Assembly (NCBI GenBank): GCA_036850595.1
Contig: CM072165.1
Coordinates: 13,352,609-13,416,608, forward strand
Origin: Rhyacichthys aspro
Lineage: Eukaryota; Chordata; Actinopteri; Gobiiformes; Rhyacichthyidae
Direction: 5' to 3'
Length of the DNA stretch: 64,000 nt
Shown: positions 41,201 to 50,053 of the stretch, in pieces
Position numbering within the stretch: the first letter of the stretch is position 1
How the letters are laid out: every line of letters begins with the position of its first letter
Notes under the pieces: model-generated
Told to the model about the DNA's origin: nothing
The model's input: only the letters and a program-made list of their open reading frames with translations
Databases searched by the model: none
Program-made: the position numbers and the translations under genes

Positions 41201-44200
41201 TACTAACTGGGTTTTGAGCTGTACCCCTTTTAACGTCATGTCAAAGCATTTCAATCAGATTCAAGTCCTGCCTGTGACTAAGCCACTCCAAAACCAATAA
41301 TCAAAGGTGATGTGCTGGTGTGTTTTGGATCATTGTCCTGCTGCAGAACTCAAGTGCACTTCAGCCCGAGGTCACAAACTGATGGCCAGACATTCTCCTT
41401 CAGGATTTTTAATTAGAATGCTGAATTCATGGTTCCATCAATCACAACAAGTCGTCCTGGTCCTGAAGCATCAAAGCAGCCCCAGACCATCACACTACCT
41501 TCAACATTTGACTCTTGGTTTGATGTTCTTTTTCTGAAATGCTATGTTACTTTTACACCAGATGTAACGGGACACATACCTTCCAAAAAGACTTTTTGAC
41601 TCTTGTCTCGTCAGTCCACAGAATATTTTTCTTGGGGATCATCAAGAAGTTTTTGGACAAAAGTGAGATGAGCCTTTATGCCTTAGCCTTTTTTTGGTCA
41701 GTAGAGGTTTTTGCCTTGGAACCCTGCCATGGATGCCATTTTTGCCCCATTTCTTTCTTATGATTGAGGCATGAACTCTGACCTTAACTGAGACAAGTGA
41801 TGCCTGCAGTTCTTTAGATGGTATTGTGGGTTCTTTTGTGACCTCTTGGATGAGCTGTCACTCCAGGGAAGGTTCACAAATTATCTCTATTTGTGGATAA
41901 TGGCTCTCACCGTGGTTGGATGGAGTCCTAAAGCTTTAGAAATGGCTCTGTATCCCTTTCCAGACTGATAGATGTCAATGTCTGTTAATTTATGATTTAA
42001 CAAGGGGGGCAACTACTTTGTCACATAGGTCTAGGAAGGTTTGTATAGCTTTTTCCCATTAATAAATAAAATAATCACCTAAAAACTGCATTTTGTGTTT
42101 ACTTGCGTTGTCTTTGTCTAATACTTAATTTAGTTTCATGATCTGAAACAGTTAAGTGTGACAAATGTGCACAAAAAACTATGAAATCAGGAAGGTTGAA
42201 GTTTAGACATATATAGGTCTGGTAACTCTTCTGTTGTAAGTGACCACTACAGTTCACAGCATCAAATCTAGCCTGCTGCTTCTCAATGTTTTGTTTATTC
42301 TCTTTTGAAACAAAAAACAAAGCCAACTATAGCTACCCACTTTTTACCACACATAACAAAAAAAAAATTAATCCTGGCACAATCTTAGTTTCCAAAAATA
42401 ACACCACAACCAAAATGTTTGAAGTCAACAAACATAATTACAGCTAAAGCAGGATTGAAGTAGCATTGCTAAGCAACTGCAATGCATCATTTTCAAATGC
42501 ACTGACCAGGATCTTGCAGAAGGACTTGTACTCTAAGAAGGTGAGGTGTTCGGCCAGTTCGCATGAGTCCAGGTGGTCAAACAGGAGGGACATCTTCCGT
42601 TTCTTGGAGACAGACGGGACGCGCTGAGTCACCTGTCGCTTCCACTTGTAGGACGGTCTGGGAGACAGGACAAATGATGCATTTTGAGAGACTGTTCTAA
42701 GACAGAGAAATAGTGAATTACAAGTAGTATTGCAGTGTAAATCAAATGTGTTTTTAATAGCCTGTTTGCCACTGTCCCATTCAGGCAGAAAGATGGGATA
42801 CTGGTGGAACAAATGACCACAAATATTCCACAATGGAGCTGTTAATGGACTGGACTGAGTAGGAAGAACAGAATCCACTCTGCATAGTTGTATAATGAAC
42901 AGAAGAGGAAGAGCATAATTCCCTTGCTTTCTACCCAACAGTGAAATCAGAATAGCTGAAAGAATTACATTTGAAGCAACTTTAATTGATACAGAAGTGT
43001 AGCGAAGACGAACAACGACAGATCTGATCCATTTTTCATTGGAAAGATATTCAGTAAAGAGTTGTTTAATTTGATTAGACGCCCAATCTCAAGTTATGTG
43101 TAATGTATTAATCTCAGTGGTTCTTGTGGAGTGGTTCATTGAGGTCTGGTCAGTATGACACATTCATATAATCAGTCATACAAGCACTACATAAGTTGGT
43201 TTTTTTTTCTTTATGAGAAATAAAAGTCATATTTACTAAGGTTACTCTGTCATCCAATCAAAAGTGTTGTTTAGCTCCACCTTTTAATAACCGTACCTCA
43301 CCATCTGATCCCCATCTGAGGGATTATCAAAGGGCACTTATTTGGGATGTCATAAGGTCATAAGACATCAACTCACTAAAAAATGTTTTATTCAAAAAGA
43401 GTATTCCCATGCCTTATGAGCAACACATAAACAATTCTAACATTCCATGGAGCATATCAGCAATTTCTCAAATGGTTTCCACAATGCCCACGCATGATTT
43501 CCACTGAGGCTATTAAAGAGAAGCAGAGGTCAAAGCTGCACAGAAAAGCCTTTATGAGAATCCTAGTAAGTCAATGACCCTACTGAGCTCAGCAAAGTCT
43601 GAGAACGGGCCATAAACCCTTCATAAACCTCTCCACTGTCCCCACACACACAGCGCTCTGACTCACACACTGTCGATGTCGATGAGCTGGCTCTGGCTTT
43701 CATTGCCCTCGGTGGTCAGGAGGTCTTTAAAGTCTTTGATCTGCTCGGCCAGTTCGGGGCTCAGATTGAACTCGGCGGGGAACTCGGAGATCCAATACCT
43801 GCGAGGAGGAACAAACGGAGAGCGGCGAGAGTCAGAAAGGTGTGGGCGTTGAGCAGGCAGGTTGGTTTGACAGGTAATTACTGAGAGGCAACAAGAGGGA
43901 ACGAATGCGGTCAAAGTTCAGAAAATACAAGCTGTCAAAGTGGTAAAAGGTGGGTAATTACTTGACGAGGTGGCATATTCTGGTGCGGCGTTCGGCGGTG
44001 CAGCTCTCCTCTTGAGATCTGATTCAGAAGTCAAGGAGGAATTTCGTAGCTGGTCATCAAATACAACAATTTTTAACTTACATGTTATGTACATTCAAGC
44101 CATTAACATACACAGAATGCACTACAACCTAAAGCCTTCACAATGCTTCAAAGTTGCGAGCATATTCAATACCTGTTGAAAGGACAAGTATTTTAGCATC

Positions 44201-45322
44201 TTCTTACAGATTTAGACAAGATTTGGGGATAGTCTTGCCAAAAACAACTTACACAATTAGGTAGGCTATAGATAAGACCACTCTATTTGTATCTGTCTGT
44301 ATCCAAGTCCAAAAAAAAATTCAGTTGAAACAGCCTGCATTTAAAAAAAATATATCAAAATGTCAAAATCAGGATCATGTAATCATGTGACAATTTGCAA
44401 CAATGTTATAATGTACTATGGATCAAATGTATTTTGTACTGATCTGGCAATAAATGTAAATGTTTCTGTATGCCAAAACAAGTAAAAAGGATTTTAGAAG
44501 GTTAAATTAATTACTCCTTCTTCATCTCATTACTTTACACTGACATCCTGCACTGAATCCTTGGTCCAGCTCCAGTCTGACTAAGCTACAAACCCAAATT
44601 AGTTCTTTCACAGTCATACTAAGTCCTCACTAGTCGTTCCTAGTCAGACTAAGGCAATATCTTATCTTTTTTTTTTTTTTATGAGATAATAAGGTGATAA
44701 TTAAAGGGTTTTTTAAGTATTCCTCCACAAAAACTCACCTTAACAGAGGAACATATCGATGTAATCCACAACTGAGCATTTCTTTCTTTGTTTCTTTACT
44801 TTGGTCTGTATCTATCAGGTACCAATTACCATTTGCTTAACAGGCATTATTTTGTTTACTTATGTCTTCATTTACAAACACACCTTGGTTTCAGTTCGCT
44901 CATGCAGTTGAATTAGCTCAATCAAAGCCTAAGCACTCGTATAATCTCTTTTGAACCATACACGAAGGATACTTGAGCACCAGTTTCTTGGCCAAGTCAG
45001 TGGAAGGGATGTACCAGGAATGCATCATGATGAACATTCGGACCAGGGAGGCATCCTTCAGAGCGCCCTTTTCATCTGCAGCGAGAGAAAACTCAGTCAA
45101 TCAGTCATCATCAAATCACACACTCTCTGCACCTGCTCTACATTAGCACCAGTCTATTCTGGAACAAAGACTGTACGCGGAGTCGCTCTTAATTATAATT
45201 GCAGCTAAAACACTTTCATTATGAGAGTGACGGAATGAAATAAGTGACTGACTGAAAGCTTCGATGCAGGCTTCCACCAGTTCGTCAACGGTGGCCGACT
45301 GCTCCGACAAAATGGACTCCAT
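11143..45322 (-). CDS. rasgrp2: RAS guanyl-releasing protein 2 (CalDAG-GEFI), whole coding span, 15 coding exons
   Basis: Guanine nucleotide exchange factor that in mammals loads GTP on Rap1 in response to calcium, driving integrin activation in platelets and leukocytes. Coding exons in order: 45253-45322, 44964-45075, 43962-44018, 43667-43798, 42507-42657, 40214-40387, 35287-35403, 33310-33591, 29173-29247, 28913-29035, 27388-27503, 27165-27306, 18519-18555, 12598-12756, 11143-11201. All introns are GT-AG and every phase joins, giving 1806 nt and 601 residues (human about 609). Approximate domains: REM-like 1-125, CDC25 catalytic 149-386, EF-hand loops 438-449 and 467-478, C1 zinc finger 498-547, tail 584-601. 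RASGRP2 is preferred over RASGRP1/3/4 because of WYIPS, FPAEF, IDIDSV, MHGCTVDNP and the terminal VEEGVFDVHL. Introns range from 81 nt to 8.6 kb. The exon model is read by eye; no transcript was checked. Confidence 0.96.
12598..12756 (-). CDS. rasgrp2: rasgrp2 coding exon 14 (residues 530-583), end of C1 and Ser/Pro tail
   Basis: Encodes CGVNCHKACRGRLAVEC, the last zinc ligands, then a basic/Ser stretch RKRTKSISHE and ARSYSFPPP. The latter corresponds to the serine-rich region that in mammals is phosphorylated by PKA (family knowledge; the site here is inferred). Acceptor TCCACAG. The exon ends ACAG|GTGAGG in phase 1. Reading through the donor gives a stop at 12578-12580 after seven codons. 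Confidence 0.93.
13090..13570. repeat. A-rich degenerate repeat field (intron 13)
   Basis: Loosely periodic units built from GCTAAAAGTAACAAAA and AATACTAAAC, recurring more than ten times without exact phase. Similar wording recurs at 53760-54150 and 57890-58110, which suggests a common repeat family. Confidence 0.65.
13571..18518. other. rest of intron 13 of rasgrp2, mainly non-coding
   Basis: No exon was found other than those listed. Contains an enhancer-like island at 16863-17260 and a perfect 15-bp-arm inverted repeat at 17713-17749. The segment before 18080 ends in AATAAAGTTGTGAATGAAGG and may be a retroelement tail; this is uncertain. Confidence 0.4.
17713..17749. repeat. perfect inverted repeat, 15-bp arms, 7-nt loop
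   Basis: AACAGATTTTAACTT at 17713-17727 is exactly complementary to 17735-17749, around loop AATATTA. AT-rich; it could be a MITE core or a simple cruciform-prone site. Confidence 0.85.
18519..18555 (-). CDS. rasgrp2: rasgrp2 coding exon 13, 37-nt microexon in the C1 domain (residues 518-530)
   Basis: Between a TTTTTGCAG acceptor and a G|GTAAGA donor, the minus strand reads IWGFYKQGYKCK plus one base. That is exactly the segment missing between exon 12 (ends AGF, phase 0) and exon 14 (starts with two bases of Ala530, then CGVNCH). With it the C1 ligand spacing H-x12-C-x2-C-x13-C-x2-C-x4-H-x2-C-x7-C is exact. It is flanked by introns of 8.6 and 5.8 kb. Its length is not a multiple of three, so skipping would shift the frame and destroy C1. 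Confidence 0.95.
21270..21434. other. low-quality or artefactual homopolymer patch (intron 12)
   Basis: Long runs of C (one over 25 bases), runs of T and G, and GGGCC blocks appear abruptly in AT-rich sequence. The patch is bracketed by a direct repeat GTAGGCTTTGTATGG at 21255-21269 and 21435-21449. This looks like a sequencing or assembly-joining error, or a collapsed GC-rich repeat, rather than genuine sequence. Confidence 0.75.
23439..24070. mobile_element. MITE with Harbinger-like ends, 632 bp (intron 12)
   Basis: Left end GGCCTAGTCCACACATAGCC is the inverted counterpart of the right end, which read inward is GGCTTAGTCCACACGTAGCC. Both run on into CGGGTAT. The 3-bp sequence TAA flanks both sides (23436-23438 and 24071-24073), as expected for PIF/Harbinger. 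The interior has no transposase, only short frames. Confidence 0.7.
24364..24590 (+). mobile_element. truncated SINE-like repeat body
   Basis: Reads GGGTTTTCTCTGGCTTCC then TCCCACCACTAAAAGACATG, and ends with text like GCTGGGATGATCTCCAG. This is the non-tRNA portion of a repeat widespread in fish, whose tRNA-like head normally precedes it. The head is missing here; a head-only copy lies at 61240-61330. Confidence 0.6.
24973..24991. repeat. (AC)n microsatellite
   Basis: Nine to ten AC units in intron 12. Confidence 0.9.
26000..26400 (+). mobile_element. non-LTR retroelement tail-like repeats (intron 12)
   Basis: Two adjacent pieces. 26008-26100 carries TTCAACTTTATTGATATAGC, and 26168-26330 carries ATTTATATAGCGCTAGGCAC followed by AAAGCACTTTACAATTGAGT. 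The TTTATATAGCGC/AAAGC-CTTTACA wording is typical of 3' ends of fish retroelements. Family and exact limits are not assigned. Confidence 0.5.
26611..26664. repeat. near-perfect palindrome with 22-bp arms and 10-nt loop
   Basis: 26611-26632 (TTCATTTTCATATTAATGTG and TT) is exactly complementary to 26643-26664, around loop TAGACCTGTG. The arms extend a little further with a mismatch. Located in intron 12. Confidence 0.9.
27165..27306 (-). CDS. rasgrp2: rasgrp2 coding exon 12 (residues 470-517), EF-hand 2 and start of C1
   Basis: Completes the second calcium loop DKNQDGKISREE (467-478), which is canonical. It then opens the C1 domain with FIHTFTETTYVKPTFCEHCA; His498, Cys511 and Cys514 are zinc ligands. 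Acceptor CTGACAG, donor GTAAGT, ending in phase 0 after AGF. Confidence 0.96.
27388..27503 (-). CDS. rasgrp2: rasgrp2 coding exon 11 (residues 432-470), EF-hand 1
   Basis: Carries a complete 12-residue calcium loop DTDGDGHISRDE (438-449), with acidic ligands at positions 1, 3, 5 and 12 and the invariant Gly at 6. It also carries the first three residues of loop 2 (DKN) plus two bases of Gln470. The following intron is only 81 nt and interrupts the second calcium loop. Confidence 0.96.
28913..29035 (-). CDS. rasgrp2: rasgrp2 coding exon 10 (residues 391-431), proline-rich linker
   Basis: Encodes QNSSPTPPPEPKPAMIDDWA then a helix ending HIEKMVE. It links the catalytic domain to the EF-hands. 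The acceptor reads TTTTGCAGCAG, a tandem NAGNAG site, so the first Gln may be included or skipped. Donor GTTGGT. Confidence 0.93.
29173..29247 (-). CDS. rasgrp2: rasgrp2 coding exon 9 (residues 366-390)
   Basis: 75 nt, encoding VSLDQYHTEEEIYQMSLQRE and PRKPV, the linker after the CDC25 domain. Acceptor TCTGCAG, donor most likely GTG|GTACCT. An alternative CCT|GTGGTA cut would remove one Val without changing frame. Confidence 0.92.
29672..29785 (+). pseudogene. LINE reverse-transcriptase C-terminal remnant (intron 8)
   Basis: A 37-codon plus-strand frame ending in TAG reads VEVIAPKLWNNLPLHIKCST, then DDFKTLLKTSF. This is the typical C-terminus of ORF2 proteins of fish non-LTR retrotransposons (APKLWNSLP motif). 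A T-rich 3' UTR-like stretch follows to about 30010. The rest of the element is absent, consistent with 5' truncation at insertion. Confidence 0.75.
30062..32447. other. non-coding part of intron 8
   Basis: No exon or well-defined repeat seen. 30900-31340 has balanced composition and could be conserved non-coding sequence. 32240-32447 resembles a decayed SINE body. Confidence 0.35.
32448..32506. repeat. first copy of a ~59-bp dispersed repeat
   Basis: GCACCCAGCGCAAGTGGGAA and the following bases match 34447-34505 with few differences. Copies lie 2 kb apart in introns 8 and 7, on either side of exon 8. Confidence 0.75.
33310..33591 (-). CDS. rasgrp2: rasgrp2 coding exon 8 (residues 272-365), end of CDC25 domain
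   Basis: Largest coding exon (94 codons). Contains ELVTSCGNYSQYRKRFSEC, FRFPILGVHLKDLIAV and DANMDLLNLLT. The FPILGVHLKDL motif is a signature of the RasGRP CDC25 C-terminal helices. Acceptor TTCCAG, donor GTGAGT, phase 0. Exon GC content is much higher than the flanking introns, so several long shadow ORFs occur in other frames. Confidence 0.97.
34447..34505. repeat. second copy of the ~59-bp dispersed repeat
   Basis: GCACCCAGCGCAAGTAGTAA and following bases, in the same orientation as 32448-32506. Probably fragments of one retroelement family. Confidence 0.75.
35287..35403 (-). CDS. rasgrp2: rasgrp2 coding exon 7 (residues 233-271), CDC25 domain
   Basis: Encodes KLLQLQNFNTLMAVVGGLSN then SSISRLKDT, the most conserved CDC25 segment. 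It starts after a CCACAG acceptor and ends at GTGAGT, both in phase 0. Confidence 0.97.
35404..39058. other. first part of intron 6 of rasgrp2, non-coding
   Basis: Many short frames (for example 36261-36494, 36529-36828) that are A/T-rich and unrelated to any family I know. The segment near 38040-38170 resembles a decayed MITE. No additional exon is needed, because exons 6 and 7 join in phase 0. Confidence 0.45.
39067..39352. mobile_element. hAT-like MITE, 286 bp (intron 6)
   Basis: Exact 8-bp duplications TCCTAGGG at 39059-39066 and 39353-39360. The right end read inward is CAGGGGTGTCCAAACTTTTT, a hAT-type terminus; the left end is degraded (CAAGTCAGGTCC). The interior has AAATCCAACTAAAACC-type units like those in the elements at 50054 and 55214. 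Confidence 0.7.
40214..40387 (-). CDS. rasgrp2: rasgrp2 coding exon 6 (residues 175-232), CDC25 domain
   Basis: 58 complete codons beginning FQDYHSFVMHGCTVDNP. Includes LFNSVSQWIQLMVLSKPTAQ and ends ISHFIRVAQ. Acceptor CTTCCAG, donor GTCGGT. Strongly conserved catalytic-domain core. Confidence 0.96.
40893..42205 (-). mobile_element. decayed Tc1/mariner transposon in intron 5
   Basis: Long inverted terminal regions: 40912-41027 and 42092-42199 are complementary, sharing for example ATCTGAAACAGTTAAGTGTG and TGCATTTTGTGTTTACTTG. Between them lies a broken transposase on the minus strand. The size (about 1.3 kb) fits Tc1-like elements with long inverted repeats. Exact ends and the TA duplication are uncertain. 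Confidence 0.85.
41200..42000 (-). pseudogene. Tc1-type transposase fossil
   Basis: Minus-strand fragments in different frames match the DDE transposase. SVMVWGCFDASGPG lies around 41450-41510. QQDNDPKHT, with the second catalytic Asp, lies around 41318-41347. A DLNLIE block with the third acidic residue lies near 41255. The N-terminal DNA-binding part lies near 41850-41990. Frames shift between blocks and stops occur, so no functional protein is made. Confidence 0.8.
42507..42657 (-). CDS. rasgrp2: rasgrp2 coding exon 5 (residues 124-174), start of CDC25 domain
   Basis: Encodes YKWKRQVTQR, then KKRKMSLLFDHLDSCELAEH and LEYKSFCKIL, the entry into the CDC25 Ras/Rap exchange domain. Acceptor TCCCAG, donor GTCAGT, phase 0 at the end. 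The next intron (42506-40388) contains the Tc1 fossil. Confidence 0.96.
43667..43798 (-). CDS. rasgrp2: rasgrp2 coding exon 4 (residues 80-124)
   Basis: Encodes YWISEFPAEFNLSPELAEQI and the LIDIDS end of the REM-like domain. Acceptor CGCAG, donor GTGTGAGT. Very close to mammalian CalDAG-GEFI. Confidence 0.96.
43962..44018 (-). CDS. rasgrp2: rasgrp2 coding exon 3, 57 nt (residues 61-80)
   Basis: Short exon between an AATCAG acceptor and a GTAATT donor. It encodes SQEESCTAERRT followed by the conserved RICHLV motif. Phases match both neighbours exactly (1 nt completing Ser61, 2 nt starting Lys80). The first dozen residues are poorly conserved compared with human. No long ORF reveals this exon. 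Confidence 0.88.
44964..45075 (-). CDS. rasgrp2: rasgrp2 coding exon 2 (residues 24-61)
   Basis: Starts after a CTGCAG acceptor. Encodes the SLVRMFIMMHSWYIPSTDLA stretch, a RASGRP2 hallmark in the N-terminal (REM) region, and ends in phase 2 within the codon for Ser61 at a GTGTAT donor. Confidence 0.94.
45253..45322 (-). CDS. rasgrp2: rasgrp2 coding exon 1 (residues 1-24 start)
   Basis: Encodes MESILSEQSATVDELVEACI and EAF, matching the N-terminal helix of RasGRP proteins (VEELLRGCIEAF type). It ends in phase 1 at a GTCAGT donor, and the split codon gives Asn24 with exon 2. The following intron is 177 nt. Confidence 0.92.
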
Positions 45323-45379
45323 CGCTCCCTGGTCGTACTTGTTTAGCGTTGGTTACTGCTCTCTGGCTTGAGTCTCCAC
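45323..45379 (-). other. rasgrp2: 5' UTR part of the ATG-bearing exon
   Basis: On the minus strand a TTTAG acceptor ends at 45380, so the start-codon exon probably begins at 45379 with 57 nt of leader. An in-frame TAA at 45353-45355, 11 codons before the ATG, lies in the same exon and fixes the ATG at 45322 as the first possible start of this reading frame. A non-coding first exon and promoter should lie further out (above 45380) but could not be placed. Confidence 0.6.
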
Positions 45380-45969
45380 CTAAACGGAAATAAAGTAGAG
45401 TCATTAAAAGGCAGAAAGGCAAAGAATTCCTGTTTTGAATAGTTTCGAGGTCAGTTGGACCTAACCCCTCTTAAGTCATGAATGTTTATGAATGTTATGG
45501 CATTCTTGTGAGCTGATATCATCTGCCCAGATTGATTTTAAACCCATGTTTATTAGTGTCTCTGCTTTGTCAGATTGACCTCTTGGTTTGTCAAACTCTA
45601 AAAAAGGTAGATTCATATAAAACTCTAGACAAAGTTTGGAATGCTCATGTGCTCATTATGTGTCATCCATTAACAGTGGTAATAAGGAAAAAAAAAAGTC
45701 AAACCTATTTTTAAGGATCAAGGATTCTGCATTGCCATTCCATCATGACGCCAAGAACATAATACTGTACTCATGTCTCAGTAATAAAGGACAATATCTT
45801 AAAATAAACATAATACATAAAAATACAGAGCATAATCAAAGTGCATATAGATTTTGATGGGCCTTATATTGGCAGCCTTAAATATTAGCAGCATTTAAAA
45901 GCACAGCAAAGCATTTCAAACATTTGCAGAAAGCAGCTTGTGTTTAAATATGAACAGCATCCGATTTTG
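45380..45969. other. 5' flank or first intron of rasgrp2
   Basis: No coding exon recognised. A non-coding first exon and promoter may lie here or further up to 64000. Confidence 0.4.
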
Positions 45970-46098
45970 CCTTTTTGCCTTTATTTGATAGAAAAAGTAC
46001 AAACAGACTGGAAACAGGTTGAAAGAAAGTGGAATGACATTGAGCCAGACTCAGACCTGAAGTATGCGGTCTACAAGGTGAGCCACAGAGGCGCCCCA
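45970..46098 (-). mobile_element. tRNA-derived SINE, minus strand
   Basis: Read on the minus strand it begins GGGGCGCCTCTGTGGCTCAC, has a tRNA-like GGTCTGAGTCTGG box, a T/C-rich middle, and a tail ATAAAGGCAAAAAGGCAAAA. The same tail occurs in the fragment at 3068-3155. Confidence 0.75.
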
Positions 46099-49000
46099 TA
46101 AAACCTGCTTTTGAATATTGTTGTTCCTGTGTGTAACCAGCAGCCTATAGCTTTCTAAGCCGACCATCAGTTCATATCACCAGGATTAAGAGGTGAATGC
46201 TTCATTTTTAGTGAACTGTTGATATTTTTATATCTCCTGGTATCTGGTATATCTGGAGGTTCTTCTGTGCTCCATTACAGGTTACTATGACCATAAGTGT
46301 ATTTAAAATAAGATAAACTTCCACAAAAATACCATCATAACCCCAAATCCATCACATCATCGCATTCAAAACCCCAAGACAAAAAACATCTAAAAATTGG
46401 AGGGAAAAAAAAGGGGAAAGTGATAACTGGAGTTGTTTGTAATGTAAAAATATATTTTAAGCACATGCTAATACAAAATGCCACAAACCTTTCAGATTTT
46501 CAGTATCATAGTTAAAAAATAATGTAAAGTACTTGAGGTTTTAGTTGACGCTAATTTTAATCTAAAGTCAACAGTGGCTGCCATTTACAGCTCATGATTT
46601 TATTAGAATATCGTCACACGCTAACAACAAGAGGAAGTCATCGTTTTATCTTCTAACCACATATCCCAGTGCACCATGTGGTAGGAAGTTTATTCAACCC
46701 ATATCTATCATATCACACTAAAGGCCACGATACATGTTCAGTGACATTTTATTCTGTAAATTTCAAAGCATACATGTGCTTCAATCTTATCTCTTATACA
46801 GATTTAGCATTTACCCACTGGATCAGATTAAAACAACCGGTGGATATTTTGGTTCACTGCTGACAAAAAGTAACAGATTGCCTTTTTCTCCACTGACAAA
46901 GCCTCGGCAAGAAATCCACCGCACAAAGCCTCTACTTATACGCAAGAAGCCGGTGGTAAAAGTGTAAGAAGAAGGGTGTGATGTGTACGTATCCATTGTG
47001 GGCTGACACAATGAAGGCCGGCGCTGCAGCAGAGCGGTGGGCGGACGCATTCAATTACAGGCTGTCCAAGACACACAGACATTTCGAGAAAAACATTGCA
47101 GAACGAGGCAAAAAAAAGAAGCATCACTCACTGGTAATCCAGAAGAGTAAGTACGAGCAAGTGTAAAATGGCAAACATAGGCTTTTGTGACAAGGAGACA
47201 AAACAAAACATCCAGTCAATTGAAAGCTACTCCGTTACCCATATCTTACGGTCTAGATATGAATATTTATTACTGCTGTGGTTTCATTGAGTCTGTCTCA
47301 CTGCTACAGATAGAAATGAAAGTTTGTAAAGGGGATGTTACGGTCAGCCACTAGTGGAAGTTAACTTGACTCCTCTCGCAAGAATAACATTTCTGAAAGT
47401 AATATACCAGCGATGGAATTGACGAAGACACCAACTCTAATTATCAATAGGTTACGACTGTTGTAGGTTACGACAAAAACAACCTAATGAAAAAACGTTT
47501 GGGCTTATTTTCAATCCAGAAAGAGGACACGAGGGGACTACAAACACGTGGTTCATCTGACTCAAACACAAGCCTTAAATAAGTCTGCTACATGTGTAAT
47601 TAGTGTAGAACACATTACACGTAAGGAGGATGTGTTTGATAAATTAAGCCTTTGCATTTTTATAACAACTTCAACTCTCAACCCACAATTTGGAAGTTCT
47701 GTAGGTTCAAAGGTGTATATCCCAATCCTCCCTGCACTGGGTATTTCATGTATTTTAAAATCTTAACATTTTAAGCATTTGACATAGAATACCTACATAT
47801 ATGTATCATATTCCACATGCCTTGGCTTGTTGTTTTCACATTCATTTTGAGAAAAACTGCCCATTTCAACAAACTGTCTATTTTAACAAACTCTCTTTTC
47901 AAGAAGTGCTAAAACCATACTGCCATAATGCTGCATCCATGTGCCATTTTGAAGGTCAAACGTGCCATTATGCTATTAATTGTGAGTTAAACAGTGTAAA
48001 CATGTACAGGAGCTACGTCCCCTGTTGTCATGACAACAGTAAACCCAGCGTCAAGGAAAGTCCGATGGGCCGCTTTTAAATAGTGTGAAACCAAAAAGTG
48101 AACCAAGAAAATGCAGTGTAACGTGTGTGTTCTTAGTGCAGACTTTCAGGAGAGAAGACGCCAAAACATTTTGTAAATGTGGTTGTTTAATGGAGGTGGG
48201 GCCGGTCACAATTGGATTTTAAACACCTAAAATGTAAAACTACTTCAGTGTACATTTAAATGTGTGGTCCATAGATATTTCCACATTATATACGGCTGAG
48301 AAATAGCCCTTATTTTGCAAAGGACATTTACAGAGAAAAGCTTGTACCTGTGAATAATTTGAATGAATAAAATAAATAATAATGAATGTGAATGTGAATA
48401 AAAGGATGTATAAATAAGGAACTAAAATGAATTACAGAATTAAAATCAGTCTATATACAGCAACACACATTTGCTTTGCTGGAGAACGCTTGTCCTTAAT
48501 CTAAATCATGAGTTACATTGTAATTCTGAAACTTCATTGACATCATTCTGAATTCTGTGGAAAGCAGCGCTACTCCACGAGAGCCCGAAGTTCATCCGAG
48601 TGCACACTGCTCATCTCCAAAAGGCCTTGAATCTATTACAGCCACATAACGGGACCATTATCAGCCTCGAGAGCCACTGAATCGACTTTTGAATGTATCA
48701 AAAAGGCCGTCTATTTCAGTTCTGCATTTTTGAACAGCCTGTACTCGGATCGAGCTAAATGAGGATATTAAGTATACTTTGAGTGGAATGACCTACTGTG
48801 ACCCAAGCTTCTTTTTTTTTTTTAGAATGATTGGCAGGGAACATTCTATCTGCACTTCATCGCTAACAAAAGCCTAATTCTCTTCCAGTTGTAGAGATAG
48901 AGATTGCCTTTGAGATGGCGGACCCCTGGATGTGAGCGCTTTGGTGTCACCGGTGGTTGCCTTGGTGACGGTGGGCCAGGTCCATTGATCAGGCAGATTA

Positions 49001-50045
49001 GGGGGTGGGATAGAGAGGGAGCAGCGGGGATTAAGGCCTGGTCAATCCTGGTCCGGCAGAATGGGGAGGTATGATGAATGAAAATGTCACATAATATGGA
49101 CAGACATACAACATGGCCCCCTTCTTTGTCATCTGTTGTACCCTCATTTTACAGGCTCATCAGCAACATTTTCTCATGAATGAATATTGTCGTGTGAAAA
49201 ATGTTCCACTGCCTTGGGGCCGATAAAGAAAACGTGTTGAGTTTCTTAATACTGCACTACAGTTTTTTTCTTATGCCAAGCTCATAAGGACGATCTAATC
49301 TAAAGCTATACATCATTATATATGGAACGTCATCAAAAAGGCACACACCCACCTGACAAAAGCAGAGGTATTTCTCATTCATTTAAAAATCACTAAATTA
49401 GACACGTGAGAGGCAGCTAAAAAACTTAGCATAACAACGTTCTACTGGCTGCTGCGTTGTTTACCATTAGCACAAGAAGCCATAACCTTTAAAAATATTC
49501 CTGAAAAACCCCCACATTGTACATATGTCTTACTTGGCCTTATATACATTTTGTATAATGTCTATGTGTGTAATGTCAACGTGCATTTTACCTAAATCAA
49601 GTTTGTGGATTTAGCAGTGCAGGCAGATCTCAGTTTAACAGTCTCTGATGAGGAGGCACTGGTCCTAAACCTATTTGTGTATAGCTCCTCCATGTGGTGT
49701 CCGACATTTGTCTTACGGTACACACCTAAGTCTCATTAAAATATCATAGCATCATATAAATAGAGCAGCTAAATAGCTTTGAAACTATTCACTGATGTCC
49801 TGTATCCACTCACTGACAGCACACACTGACTCACTTCTGTTCAAATGGGTTAGTGACTACTTATTTGTGGATGTTACAACTAGCATCGTCTCCACCAGTA
49901 ATCAATGAAGTTCAAATACTAATGTGTTTTGGATTGGTTGTGTCTATTCGTTCTCATGTGTGACTGGATTTGGTGATCTGCGGTGCACATTCACATCTTT
50001 GGCTTGTGTATGTCCACGGGTCACTTTTTATCGCTGCGTTACATC
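46099..50045. other. 5' flank, non-coding
   Basis: Short unrelated frames only. 48540-48780 looks like a conserved non-coding island (see findings). Confidence 0.4.
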
Positions 50046-50053
50046 ATGTAGAG

